Assembly (NCBI GenBank): GCA_029865945.1
Contig: JARXAH010000078.1
Span: 1-58,444, forward strand
Origin: Bacteriovoracaceae bacterium
GTDB taxonomy: Bacteria; Bdellovibrionota; Bacteriovoracia; Bacteriovoracales; Bacteriovoracaceae
Reading direction: 5' to 3'
DNA length: 58,444 nucleotides
Made by a program: the position numbers and the translations under genes. The notes beneath the pieces were generated by a model. That model worked only from the letters and a program-made list of their open reading frames with translations, did no database searches and was not told the DNA's origin. Numbering within the stretch: position 1 is the stretch's first letter; each line of letters opens with the position of its first letter. Below are positions 9,117 to 17,106 of the stretch, one piece after another.

Positions 9117-10502
9117 ATGTTAAAACTAATAATGTTTCTTATCGTATTTGTATCTTCGCTATCAAGGTCCAGTGCTAATTTCTTGGAACAAAATCCTGGA
9201 AATTTAAACGTTGAAATACAGTCTCAAAATTTTGAAGATGATTATGAGTGGCTTCATAAGTATCAATACGATTTAACCTACGCATCCAAGAAATTTCAAA
9301 ATTTTCATGTTGTCACTTCTGAAGCGGGACTGAAATTTCTATCCAAACGTTTCAAAATCAATCAAGTATCCCTCAAAGAAAATTTTTTGATGATGGCCCC
9401 GGATGGAGACTATCAATCACCTGATGACGTCAATCAATGGGCCAATGAGCTGGCAAAATTGTATCCAGAATTTGTTCACTTGGAATCAATTGGGAAAAGT
9501 TTAGAAGGAAGAGATCTTTGGGCGATTAGAATTAGTGATGATCAAGACGCCAACCCAAACGAGCCGTCAGTAATATTTAATGCTCTTCATCACGCAAGAG
9601 AAGTCATGACTGTTGAGGTCATTATGGATATTGCGACCTGGATTTTAGAAAATCACACCAACAATGATCAAGCTGAAAAATGGCTTAAGAGCTTACAAAT
9701 TTATCTTATCCCGATGGTTAATCCTGATGGCTCCAATAAAGTTTGGACTGGAAATAGTATGTGGCGCAAAAATGTGCGCGACGGCCACGGAGTCGATATC
9801 AATCGCAATTACCCGTACAAATGGAATACTTGTAATGGATCCAGCAGCAGCACTTACGCCCAAGATTATCGCGGGCCTTCCGCTGCCAGCGAGCCTGAGA
9901 CACAAGTGATGATGGCCTTTATCAAAAAAGCAAAACCAAGTTTTAGTATTTCCTTTCACTCTTACGGAGAAATGGTGATTTATCCTTTTGGATGCCGAGA
10001 TAATCGCACTCCTCCAGAAATGGGAGTTGAAAAAATGGGTAAAGAAATGGCAGCAACGATAGGATACTCACCAGGGACTAGTTGGGAGTTGTTGTATGAT
10101 GTGGACGGTGGAGATATCGACTGGCTCTTTGCCGAGGCAGGAGTGATTCCTTTTGTCATTGAGGTAAGTCCACGAACCGATGGTTTTCAACCAAGTTTTG
10201 CAAAACGTGATCCTTTAGTCACGAAGGTAAGATCAGCATGGCAGTATTTGCTGGGCAGATTTGATCGTGCAGGTATCAATGTGAGTAGTTCAAAGTCTGG
10301 TCGATTAGAGATTTTGAAAAAACAAAATGTTCGATGGAAGACGGTATACTCTGTTTCCACTAATGAACAATTAAAATTTTATCCTTTAGAGAGTGGAAAT
10401 TATAAAATAAAATTTCGAGCTTTAAGTAGTGATACAGAAAGTAAGAACGTTGTCGAAACGTTTCAAATTAAAGATAATACGACAGTTAAGTATCATTTTT
10501 AA
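9117..10502 (+). CDS. Secreted M14 zinc carboxypeptidase
   Basis: A 461-residue protein with a Sec signal (about residues 1-20), a propeptide-like region to about residue 95, and a metallocarboxypeptidase domain of family M14 at about 100-385. Zinc ligands are H159 and E162 (HARE motif) and H281 (SISFHSYGE). The catalytic Glu is E349 (FVIEVSP). The substrate-binding DINRNYPY motif is near 227-234. A C-terminal beta-rich tail of about 70 residues may aid binding or secretion. It removes C-terminal residues from peptides outside the cell or in the periplasm. The ribosome binding site AAGGAGGGG is very strong. The prey- or protein-degrading role is inference. Confidence 0.9.
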   Translation: MLKLIMFLIVFVSSLSRSSANFLEQNPGNLNVEIQSQNFEDDYEWLHKYQYDLTYASKKFQNFHVVTSEAGLKFLSKRFKINQVSLKENFLMMAPDGDYQSPDDVNQWANELAKLYPEFVHLESIGKSLEGRDLWAIRISDDQDANPNEPSVIFNALHHAREVMTVEVIMDIATWILENHTNNDQAEKWLKSLQIYLIPMVNPDGSNKVWTGNSMWRKNVRDGHGVDINRNYPYKWNTCNGSSSSTYAQDYRGPSAASEPETQVMMAFIKKAKPSFSISFHSYGEMVIYPFGCRDNRTPPEMGVEKMGKEMAATIGYSPGTSWELLYDVDGGDIDWLFAEAGVIPFVIEVSPRTDGFQPSFAKRDPLVTKVRSAWQYLLGRFDRAGINVSSSKSGRLEILKKQNVRWKTVYSVSTNEQLKFYPLESGNYKIKFRALSSDTESKNVVETFQIKDNTTVKYHF

Positions 10503-10524
10503 TCTGGTCCTAAGGAGATTTGTC

Positions 10525-10953
10525 ATGACTGAGACGGTAAGTATACAAGCAAAAGTTAATCAAGAAATTACTCAGGCCATGAAAGATAAAAATAAGGAGC
10601 GCTTAGAGGCGCTCCGCTTTTTAAAGAGTTTGTTTATCCATAATAATACATCAGGAAAACCTACGGACGATTTGTCCGTGGTTGTAAATCATGTGAAGAA
10701 ATTAAATGATTCTTTGGCCGCTTATCCGGTAGGATCGGAGCATGCCTTAAAAATTCAGGCCGAATTAAAAGTCATGGCCGAATATTTACCTAAGGCAATG
10801 GAAGAGTCTGAAGTGATCAACCTGGTTAAAGAATTTATGAAATCCAATCCATCTGCTCAACTTGGAGATGCGATGAAGTTTGTGACACCACAAATTAAAG
10901 GCAAATTTGATGGCAAGCGGGCCTCAGAAATTGTTAAATCGCTTATAAACTAA
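10525..10953 (+). CDS. yqeY: GatB/YqeY domain protein
   Basis: A 142-residue protein starting MTETVSIQAKVNQEITQAMKDKNKERLEALRFL, the usual helical start of YqeY proteins. The C-terminal half is related to the tRNA-binding tail of GatB (AEYLPKAMEESEVINLV and a final GKFDGKRASEIV). The ATG at 10525 has an AAGGAG site; longer upstream extensions of this frame lie inside the carboxypeptidase gene and are not real. Family members are often linked to amidotransferase or tRNA metabolism, but the reaction is unknown. It overlaps the tatD-like gene tail to tail by 11 bases. Confidence 0.85.
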   Translation: MTETVSIQAKVNQEITQAMKDKNKERLEALRFLKSLFIHNNTSGKPTDDLSVVVNHVKKLNDSLAAYPVGSEHALKIQAELKVMAEYLPKAMEESEVINLVKEFMKSNPSAQLGDAMKFVTPQIKGKFDGKRASEIVKSLIN

Positions 10954-11605
10954 ATATTTTTGTTGTATTTTTGGTAATGGTTTCATCGTTGATACAGCAC
11001 GTTTCATTCATGAAACTTTTCAATGTGGAATATTCAGAAATTTGATCGTCACTTTCTATTAAAATCTTATCGGTTGGAATATCTTTAATAATTTTTAATC
11101 TACGGTCTAATTTTAATTTTAAAATCCTTGGCGATATTGAGGCGTAGAGAGCGAATTTTGTTTTTGTTGGGTAGCAATTTAGCAAATAGTTGTGCCAAAT
11201 GACGGGGCCAGTGCGATGAGTTTCATGAAGAATCTTTAAAATCTCAGACTCACTTCGTACCGAGTGAATGATAATTGGTTTATCTGGAAATTTATTGGCA
11301 ACCAAGAGGGCCCATTTAAAAATCATCTCTTGTTGATCATTGGTTACATCACTCCTAAAAAAATCTAGGCCCACTTCTCCCAAGGCCAAACAGCGGGGAT
11401 CTTGCAAGTGATCAAGGAAAAATACTTCTACATCGTTTTGGTTTTTTATTTTCGACAAGTACCAAGGATGAAGACCGGTGGAGTAATATCCTTGAGGAAC
11501 GGGTTCGTTGACCTTCCAGTAATCCCAATTTTGCACGGTGAAGACATCTTCGCTTGGGGAGGGGAAATGAGAATGAGCATCAAAAATTTTATAATTTAAT
11601 TTCAT
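10943..11605 (-). CDS. TatD-family metal-dependent hydrolase (short)
   Basis: About 220 residues, shorter than the usual 260. Family marks in order are FDAHSHFP (metal-binding HxH), GLHPWY, ALGEVGLDF (metal Glu), KPIIIHS (metal His) and near the end ILIESDDQ, matching the conserved ESD/ETD block. TatD proteins are TIM-barrel nucleases or deacylases acting in DNA repair or D-aminoacyl-tRNA quality control. The C-terminus after the ESD block is brief, with no usual PY(L/R) motif, so activity may be altered. The start was placed at ATG 11605, overlapping the tcdA stop. It is the last gene of a three-gene minus-strand unit. Confidence 0.75.
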   Translation of the reverse strand: MKLNYKIFDAHSHFPSPSEDVFTVQNWDYWKVNEPVPQGYYSTGLHPWYLSKIKNQNDVEVFFLDHLQDPRCLALGEVGLDFFRSDVTNDQQEMIFKWALLVANKFPDKPIIIHSVRSESEILKILHETHRTGPVIWHNYLLNCYPTKTKFALYASISPRILKLKLDRRLKIIKDIPTDKILIESDDQISEYSTLKSFMNETCCINDETITKNTTKIFSL

Positions 11606-12374
11606 TGGCAAAAATTTTTTCTAGCGCCGCATGCGCCGCAAACATTCCAAGAGTCGAAGTGATCGTGACTAAGCTTCCCATTTTTTGCTCGCAAAATGAA
11701 CCCTCTTCCACTTCCAAGGAATGATCTTTATTTGAAACTTCTTCTTTCGGAAGTTCAGTGGAAAAGACGGTGGTGATCCCGAAGGGTTTTTGTTTTTTTC
11801 GTGTAAACTCAAATTTAGTTCGTAGTTTTTTCCGTACACGTTGAAGAAGCGGGTCGTGGATAGTGTGTGCGAGATCTGCAATCTTAATGAGGGTCACATC
11901 CGTTTTTCCGGCCCCACCCCCCGTACAAATGATAGGGATATTTTCCCTCTGGGCCGTATCTAATAATAAACATTTATTGGCAACCCCATCAATCGCGTCA
12001 ATGATAACCGATGGGGAGAGTTTCATTAGTGATACGATATTACTTTCAGTGCAAAAATCTTCGATGATCAGTACCTTAATATCTGGATATATTTTTTTTA
12101 CTCTCTCGCTCAATAAAGTTGCCTTTTGCATTCCCACCGTCTCGTAGGTGGCCATAATTTGCCGATTAATATTGCTGACACACACATCATCAGCATCCAC
12201 TAAAATGAGAGTTTTGACCCCGGTGCGCGCCAGTGCTTCTACTGCCCACGAGCCGACGCCCCCCAATCCCACAATCATGACGGTTGCATTTTGTAATTTT
12301 TGAAATTTTTCGTCGCCGTAAATTTTGGCCACTGCTTGCAGTGATAAAGGAATTTTCAAAGTCCCATTCTCCAT
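11589..12374 (-). CDS. tcdA: tRNA threonylcarbamoyladenosine dehydratase (TcdA/CsdL-like)
   Basis: A 261-residue E1-like (ThiF/MoeB superfamily) protein. It has the nucleotide-binding motif VMIVGLGGVGSWAVEALARTG, the VDADDVCVSNINRQ block (ATP-contacting Asp, Asn and Arg) and IDAIDGVANK. TcdA converts t6A37 in tRNA to its cyclic form ct6A using ATP. No zinc-binding CxxC pairs are seen, which fits TcdA rather than MoeB. It overlaps the rlmB-like gene by 19 bases and the tatD-like gene by 17, so the three are probably translated together. Confidence 0.87.
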   Translation of the reverse strand: MENGTLKIPLSLQAVAKIYGDEKFQKLQNATVMIVGLGGVGSWAVEALARTGVKTLILVDADDVCVSNINRQIMATYETVGMQKATLLSERVKKIYPDIKVLIIEDFCTESNIVSLMKLSPSVIIDAIDGVANKCLLLDTAQRENIPIICTGGGAGKTDVTLIKIADLAHTIHDPLLQRVRKKLRTKFEFTRKKQKPFGITTVFSTELPKEEVSNKDHSLEVEEGSFCEQKMGSLVTITSTLGMFAAHAALEKIFANEIKL

Positions 12375-13138
12375 ACCGCAAGAGTAATGGCGGTTGCTTG
12401 GCTCACGTTTAAGCTATCAAGCACGCCGGTTCCGGGGATCGATGCCATGACTAACTCATTTCTTAATTCTTTTGAGAGGCCAACATTTTCAGCGCCCATG
12501 AAAAAAGCATATTTCGTTTTTTTTATAGGGTATTGTTCGATCACTTCTTTTAAATTTTTTTTGGCGTGGGAATCGAGGCCAATGAAAACAAAACCCAGTT
12601 GCTTTAATTCTTTGATAAAAGTCATCGTATCATTCATGAAATAATGGGGGAAATATTCCCATCCTCCCTGGGCAACTCGGTAAGCGGCCGGAGTTAAATT
12701 TTTCATTTCGCTATTTAAAATGAAGCAGGCATTGATACCAAAATGCGCTCCCGATCTCGCCATTGCCCCTAAGTTGTGAGGATTAGTCACTCCATCGACA
12801 CACAAAATACATTGGGCGCTACTATTGGATAAAACATTTTTCCAGGCAGGAAAAAACGTCCTTTTGGCCACCATGATGATTCCTTCATGATGCTCAGATT
12901 TTGCAATTTTCGTTAAGTCATTAGCTTCGACAATGCGGTAGCCTAATTTTTTTTGAGAGCAAAAGTACATCACCGATTTTAAGGCGTCAGTGTGTTCTTT
13001 GAGGGTATAAAATTTAATGAGAGAATCAGGTCGCTTTCGAAAGAAGGCCTCGCAAGCATTCCACCCGTAGATAATTTCTTCTGCTTCAAAAAAATTTTCA
13101 CTAGATTTATTATTACCTTTTGGTCGATTTGTTCGCAC
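12356..13138 (-). CDS. SPOUT (TrmH/SpoU) RNA 2'-O-methyltransferase, RlmB-like
   Basis: A 260-residue protein. The N-terminal RNA-binding half starts at IIYGWNACEAFFRKRP. The C-terminal trefoil-knot domain carries the three SpoU motifs: VTNPHNLGAMARSGAHFG (catalytic Asn and Arg), FFMGAENVGLSKEL, and IPGTGVLDSLNVSQATAI. It methylates a ribose 2'-hydroxyl in rRNA or tRNA using SAM. It resembles RlmB (G2251 of 23S rRNA) in layout, but the exact site is not certain. First gene of the minus-strand trio, divergent from the RlmM-like gene with only 61 bases between the starts. Confidence 0.85.
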   Translation of the reverse strand: MRTNRPKGNNKSSENFFEAEEIIYGWNACEAFFRKRPDSLIKFYTLKEHTDALKSVMYFCSQKKLGYRIVEANDLTKIAKSEHHEGIIMVAKRTFFPAWKNVLSNSSAQCILCVDGVTNPHNLGAMARSGAHFGINACFILNSEMKNLTPAAYRVAQGGWEYFPHYFMNDTMTFIKELKQLGFVFIGLDSHAKKNLKEVIEQYPIKKTKYAFFMGAENVGLSKELRNELVMASIPGTGVLDSLNVSQATAITLAVWRMGL

Positions 13139-13199
13139 GCTTGATCCTTCGCTAGGAATTATTGTTTATTTAATTTCTTATTTTCGTTATGATGGCCAA

Positions 13200-14180
13200 A
13201 TGCACATTGCCATCGCGCCACTAAATTTTCAATCTATCCTAGAAGAAGAATTAAAACTTAAAAAAGTAAATTTTCAACTGCTGGGAGATGGGACTTATCT
13301 TCTACCAGAAGCTGGCCCAGATTTACAACTATGGTGGGCCGCTCAACACTGGAAAGAGGGAAGTCGTCATCGTTTTGAATCTATCTCACAGGCGGCGAAG
13401 CAGCTTGTAGAAGGTGGCCCAAAGTTTAAACATCGATATTATTTTCATCCAACAACTCACGTACGTCGAATGAATCTTATCGGTGAGAAACTTTTACAAT
13501 TAGATTTAAAAAAACGAATCACCTTTTTGGAGGGGCATGACCTTTCCCTGCCACCCATGCTGAATGTAACTATGTTGGGAAAAGATGAATTTTTTCTATC
13601 ACAGCATGCAACTCCAAAGAGACCTGCAGGCATTTATGAATTTGTAGAAGATAAAGTGACTCCGCCCAATCGTGCCTACTTAAAGCTCTGGGAATTTTTT
13701 ACACGCTTCGCTTGGCCCACGGCCAATTCATCATCAACTTCACCATCGTTATTAAAGGATGTGGCAATTGATTTAGGAAGCTCCCCTGGAGGATGGACTT
13801 GGGTGCTGAGTCATTTTTTTCAAGAAGTTATTTCCATTGATAAAGCACCGCTAGAAGATCGAATTCTCAATCATCAAAATCCCAATCTTGGAAAAGTTTC
13901 ATTTATGAAGCAAAATGCCTTTGCCCTCAATCCCAAAGATTTTCCGCAAGTGAGCTGGCTATTTTGTGATGTGATTGCTTACCCAAGTAAGACGTTGGAG
14001 ATGATTCAAAAATGGCTCTCTGATGGCCATTTAAAAAATTTTGTTTGCACGATAAAACTTCAAGGAAAAACAGATTTTGCTGCGATCGAAGAATGCTCAA
14101 AGATTCCAGGCTCTCATGTTATCCATCTTCATAACAACAAACATGAACTAACATGGTATAAATTGCAAAATTTAGGTTAA
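13200..14180 (+). CDS. FtsJ/RlmM-like rRNA 2'-O-methyltransferase
   Basis: A 326-residue protein. The C-terminal half is a Rossmann-fold methyltransferase with SAM motif AIDLGSSPGGWTWVLS, acidic SIDKAPL, WLFCDVIAYP, TIKLQGK and HELTWYKL. Together these give a K-D-K-E tetrad typical of FtsJ/RlmM enzymes that methylate ribose 2'-OH. The N-terminal half (about residues 1-170) probably binds RNA, as THUMP does in RlmM, but I see no clear THUMP motif. The target could be C2498 of 23S rRNA (RlmM); this is inference. Confidence 0.8.
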   Translation: MHIAIAPLNFQSILEEELKLKKVNFQLLGDGTYLLPEAGPDLQLWWAAQHWKEGSRHRFESISQAAKQLVEGGPKFKHRYYFHPTTHVRRMNLIGEKLLQLDLKKRITFLEGHDLSLPPMLNVTMLGKDEFFLSQHATPKRPAGIYEFVEDKVTPPNRAYLKLWEFFTRFAWPTANSSSTSPSLLKDVAIDLGSSPGGWTWVLSHFFQEVISIDKAPLEDRILNHQNPNLGKVSFMKQNAFALNPKDFPQVSWLFCDVIAYPSKTLEMIQKWLSDGHLKNFVCTIKLQGKTDFAAIEECSKIPGSHVIHLHNNKHELTWYKLQNLG

Positions 14181-14292
14181 TAAACTTTTATAGTCGGTTA
14201 TTTTTCACCGACTGCTATCTTTAAGAAATCATTAGAAATTCTTCCCATCCAGGAATCGTTTGTTAACACTCAGTCAATTGAGCGAACCTCCC

Positions 14293-14320
14293 TTGAATCT
14301 GATCCTCCAAGGCCTATAGT
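14293..14320 (+). promoter_or_regulatory. Candidate promoter of the hpf gene
   Basis: TTGAAT at 14293-14298 and TATAGT at 14315-14320 are separated by 16 bases, a good sigma-70-type pair. Transcription would start near 14327, placing the hairpin described next at the very 5' end of the mRNA. Confidence 0.5.
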
Positions 14321-14331
14321 TATATTTAGAG

Positions 14332-14357
14332 ACCGTCCTTCCCAAGGGAGGATCGGT
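14332..14357 (+). promoter_or_regulatory. 5' leader hairpin before hpf
   Basis: ACCG at 14332-14335 pairs with CGGT at 14354-14357, and TCC(T)TCCC pairs with GGGAGGA around a two-base AA loop, with small bulges. It lies just upstream of the AAGGGGG ribosome binding site of hpf. It is not followed by a T run, so it is not a terminator. A role in mRNA stability or translation control is inference. Confidence 0.45.
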
Positions 14358-14379
14358 CGTGTTGAAAGGGGGTTATTTC

Positions 14380-14715
14380 ATGAAAGTAAAAGTTTCTTTT
14401 CACAATGTTGACCACAGTGATTCTCTGGAAGAATTTATCCGAGAAAAAAGCTCAAGGCTTGAGCATTTCTTAGGAGAGTCAGAGAAATTAGATTGGGTCG
14501 TCCAATTTCGGGATCGTTTTTTTGATCCCATTTTGAAAATGAAGTATGGAGGAAAAGTGTGGAGCATTCACGCTCGCGGATCCAATCCGTATTTATCCAT
14601 TCAATCTGTTTTGAAAAAAGCATTTCGAATTTTGGAGGCACAGAAATCACGGCTCAAAGTTCGAATCCATGATCACGCAGATTGGAAGCGAGGTAACATT
14701 CCGCTAACTGTTTAG
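14380..14715 (+). CDS. hpf: Ribosome hibernation promoting factor (HPF/RaiA family, short form)
   Basis: A 111-residue protein starting MKVKVSFHNVDHSDSLEEFI, matching the beta-alpha-beta-beta-beta-alpha fold of the sigma-54 modulation/S30EA family. It lacks the long C-terminal dimerisation domain, so it is a short HPF or YfiA type. Such proteins bind the 30S decoding centre and silence or dimerise ribosomes in starvation. The start at ATG 14380 has AAGGGGG eight bases upstream; a GTG at 14359 would extend the frame by seven residues but lies in the hairpin. The HPF family usually ends with a basic C-terminus, as here. Confidence 0.83.
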   Translation: MKVKVSFHNVDHSDSLEEFIREKSSRLEHFLGESEKLDWVVQFRDRFFDPILKMKYGGKVWSIHARGSNPYLSIQSVLKKAFRILEAQKSRLKVRIHDHADWKRGNIPLTV

Positions 14716-14734
14716 TTGTAAAATCTTTCACGGG

Positions 14735-14763
14735 GGGCCAGGAGTGTATTTTTTCTTTGGCCC
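14735..14763. terminator. Possible hairpin between convergent hpf and blh
   Basis: GGGCCA at 14735-14740 pairs with TGGCCC at 14758-14763 around 17 bases, and G-U pairs extend the stem outward. No strong T run follows in either direction, so its role as a terminator is weakly supported. Confidence 0.3.
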
Positions 14764-14816
14764 TTCCTCTATATTATATAAAAAGAAACCAAATATTTTT
14801 TGTATTAAACATTCGA

Positions 14817-15746
14817 CTACTTGATCAATCGCTTCGACTTACCAAAGCGAATAAGAAGTGCGTGAGGCAAGGCCAAAGAAGAGAGGACAATAATAATATA
14901 TTGAAAAATCCTCTGACTGAGAATTTCCTGATTTACAGAGTGCAGATAAAATAAAACAGGAAGTCCTGATAATGGGATTAACCAATAGGGCAGGATGGTT
15001 AGTGGAGAGGGAATTTTAACCGTAAGCAAGACATTGACAACATGCTTAACAGAGTGAATGAAACAAAAATAGATCCCAAAGGCAAACAAGGGATTAATTA
15101 AAATGAAGAGAGTTGATATCAACAAAGGCTCGAAAAACGTTATATCAGCTTCTTTTAAATTTTTAAAAAACCTTAAAAGTCCTAAAAAAGTGTGAATCAC
15201 AACAAAAAATAAAGAAATAGAACCTAAAACCAAAAAAATACTTTTGAGCTGAGTAAGATTAACTTCCGGTTGTATCCATTTCACGATTTGAAGGGTTTCT
15301 TTTTCGTGAAACATCATGGGAAGACAAAAAGGTAAGCTGACTCTTGCAAGGAACTCGATGACCTTAATTTTTACTGAAGAGGCACTATCTTGCATGTCAC
15401 TGTCCGCAAAGTGAAACAAGGAATAGCTCATAAAAAAAAGAAAACAGGCCGTTGGGTAAATGGGCCAAAGAAATAGAATAGGTATCGCAAATCCCATATA
15501 AATCAAAAGGCCAATCAACATTAGCTTCTTTGATGGCAGGATTCTTCGAATAATATAAACATCAAGCGCTCCATGGGGCATTCCTAAAAAAACGAGTCCT
15601 GTAATGAGGAGAGTGAGCCTGAAATCCAAGTTTGGAAAAAAATAACTTAAAGTAAGTGTGGAAACAAAAACTAAGACCGCAACCGTAGTTGCGATCTTAG
15701 TCCAAAGCGCTATTTTGAAATCATCGAAAGATGTCTTAACGAGCAA
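14817..15746 (-). CDS. blh: Beta-carotene 15,15'-dioxygenase (Brp/Blh family)
   Basis: An integral membrane enzyme of about 309 residues that splits beta-carotene into two retinals, the rhodopsin cofactor. Family histidine blocks are GMPHGALDVY, YSLFHFADSD, HSVKHVVNVL and a final LPHALLIRFG; these supply the iron ligands. At least eight hydrophobic segments are present. The open frame extends to a TTG at 15806, but a TTG at 15746 overlapping the rhodopsin stop gives a more normal N-terminus, and a GAAAAG sequence precedes it. Neither start is certain. Coupling to the rhodopsin gene (10-base overlap) fits co-production of opsin and cofactor. Confidence 0.9.
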   Translation of the reverse strand: MLVKTSFDDFKIALWTKIATTVAVLVFVSTLTLSYFFPNLDFRLTLLITGLVFLGMPHGALDVYIIRRILPSKKLMLIGLLIYMGFAIPILFLWPIYPTACFLFFMSYSLFHFADSDMQDSASSVKIKVIEFLARVSLPFCLPMMFHEKETLQIVKWIQPEVNLTQLKSIFLVLGSISLFFVVIHTFLGLLRFFKNLKEADITFFEPLLISTLFILINPLFAFGIYFCFIHSVKHVVNVLLTVKIPSPLTILPYWLIPLSGLPVLFYLHSVNQEILSQRIFQYIIIVLSSLALPHALLIRFGKSKRLIK

Positions 15747-16521
15747 GTTGCTTTTCTTCAATTTGAGAAGGAAGTGATCCGTCTTCTTTTGATTTTTGGT
15801 AAGCAATTGCGAAAATCATCACACCGTAAAGACATTTGGCCGTGATGTCAGCAATCGTGTAACCCACTTGTACGGCAACAATGGATCCTGGTGATTGAAG
15901 ACCGCCCCAAGTTCCGATGGCATAAGCGATCGGATAAAAACCCCATGTCGCAATAAGTAGGTAGCGAGTATTAGTAAAAAGTGTTTTTACCTTTTCGCTA
16001 GCACTTGAAAGTTGTGCGCCAAGTTGGCCCCATAAAACGACGAGGATGTAAATAAATGGGATCGTAGAAAGAATTCCCCAAAGATTTCTTGTTCCTAGAT
16101 CAGTGGAAATTTCCCCTGGATAACCAAGAGCGATCATCAGGACGGCAGCGATTACGAGATTTCTTAGCATCGGTCCCGTTGAACCTTTGCTGATGTTGAG
16201 AACAAGCACCAACTCAACAAGTAAAAGAGGTACTGTAAGTAACCAATCTACATAGCGGTAGGCATCATTAAAGGGTTTTCCACTTGGCTCATAAGAACCG
16301 TTGACGAGAGAGAATGCTCCTTCCCAACTCCCCATGATTCTGTAGTAGTGATAACCCGCGATGAGAACAACAAGCGAAGACACGATCATCGATACTCTGT
16401 ACTTAGCACCGATAATTTTTTGGGACATGACGAAAAATGCGAATGATCCAAACATGGCCGCAACTGCTAATGAAAGCATGTTGAATACCAATGAATACTC
16501 GCCGGCCGATAAACTAGGCAT
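15736..16521 (-). CDS. Xanthorhodopsin/proteorhodopsin-type proton-pumping rhodopsin
   Basis: A 261-residue seven-helix opsin. Retinal lysine is K229 (helix G, DITAK) with counterion partner D225. Helix C reads RYVDWLLTVPLLLVE, giving proton acceptor D92, T96 and donor E103, the DTE pattern of outward proton pumps. H58 in helix B matches the His that tunes D92. L100 sits at the spectral-tuning site and predicts green absorption. By my ungapped helix E alignment from the conserved Tyr (Y158), G149 sits where proteorhodopsin has Phe152; glycine there opens the carotenoid-binding fenestration of xanthorhodopsin. GYPGE before helix E also fits that clade. The ribosome binding site is a perfect AGGAGG. 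It acts in the inner membrane. Confidence 0.96.
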   Translation of the reverse strand: MPSLSAGEYSLVFNMLSLAVAAMFGSFAFFVMSQKIIGAKYRVSMIVSSLVVLIAGYHYYRIMGSWEGAFSLVNGSYEPSGKPFNDAYRYVDWLLTVPLLLVELVLVLNISKGSTGPMLRNLVIAAVLMIALGYPGEISTDLGTRNLWGILSTIPFIYILVVLWGQLGAQLSSASEKVKTLFTNTRYLLIATWGFYPIAYAIGTWGGLQSPGSIVAVQVGYTIADITAKCLYGVMIFAIAYQKSKEDGSLPSQIEEKQLAR

Positions 16522-16576
16522 GGAACCTCCTGTTAAAGTTTAGTTCTAGAACGTCTATGATCTTTGTTCATTAATC

Positions 16577-16582
16577 ATTATA
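16577..16582 (-). promoter_or_regulatory. Candidate -10 box of the rhodopsin-blh unit
   Basis: A consensus TATAAT on the minus strand lies 56 bases upstream of the rhodopsin ATG, preceded by a run of seven A. No good -35 hexamer is found at 16-18 bases (TTGTTA is 14 away). If real, rhodopsin and blh can be transcribed apart from the crt genes. Confidence 0.4.
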
Positions 16583-16632
16583 TTTTTTTCTAATTCTAAC
16601 AAGTAAGTTTAAGCAATTTTATTATTTATTAT

Positions 16633-17106
16633 TTATTTTTTGTTATTCTTGATTCGCGAATCTCGAAAGTACTTCCACGGCACAACTAACATACCAAGGC
16701 TGTGGGTATTCTCTTTTCCATGATTAGCGTGATGAACCTTGTGGGCAGTATTGAGAGCGACGAGGTACCAATGTTTCAATCTTGAAAAGAGAACAATTCT
16801 TCTATGAATGATAACCTCATGAACCAAAAAATAGGCCCCACCATAGGCCATAATACCAAAGCCTATGGACCCAAGGGCAGGAGCTCCCAAAAGACTATCA
16901 ATCAAGATGAAACAAAAACTTGGAATAGCAAAAACAAAAGCGAAGAAATCATTTTTTTGCCACTTTCTGTTTTTGTTTTGAACATGGTGATCTTGGTGAA
17001 GTGACCAAAGAAAACCATGCATAACATATTTATGAAGAAGGTAGGCTGCTAACTCCATGAAAAAAAAAGTAGAGATAAAAATAGCTATCCAGCTCAACCG
17101 GCCCAT
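16633..17106 (-). CDS. crtZ: Beta-carotene 3-hydroxylase CrtZ
   Basis: A 157-residue membrane diiron enzyme of the fatty acid hydroxylase superfamily. It has all four histidine boxes of CrtZ: HKYVMH, HQDHH, HEVIIHRR and HKVHH. It adds 3- and 3'-hydroxyls to beta-carotene, giving zeaxanthin via beta-cryptoxanthin. It starts on the last base of the crtYcd stop (TAATG), so the two are coupled. It is the last gene of the crt unit and lies 111 bases before rhodopsin. The product is a plausible light antenna for the neighbouring rhodopsin. Confidence 0.93.
   Translation of the reverse strand: MGRLSWIAIFISTFFFMELAAYLLHKYVMHGFLWSLHQDHHVQNKNRKWQKNDFFAFVFAIPSFCFILIDSLLGAPALGSIGFGIMAYGGAYFLVHEVIIHRRIVLFSRLKHWYLVALNTAHKVHHANHGKENTHSLGMLVVPWKYFRDSRIKNNKK

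Noticed and set aside
14288-14352. Switch between two hairpins in the hpf leader
   Set aside because: CCTCCCTT and GATCCTCC could both pair with AAGGGAGGATC, but both lie in or before the promoter and would not be in the mRNA.
15736-16521. Sodium- or chloride-pumping rhodopsin
   Set aside because: Helix C has D-T-E rather than NDQ (sodium) or NTQ/TSA (chloride).
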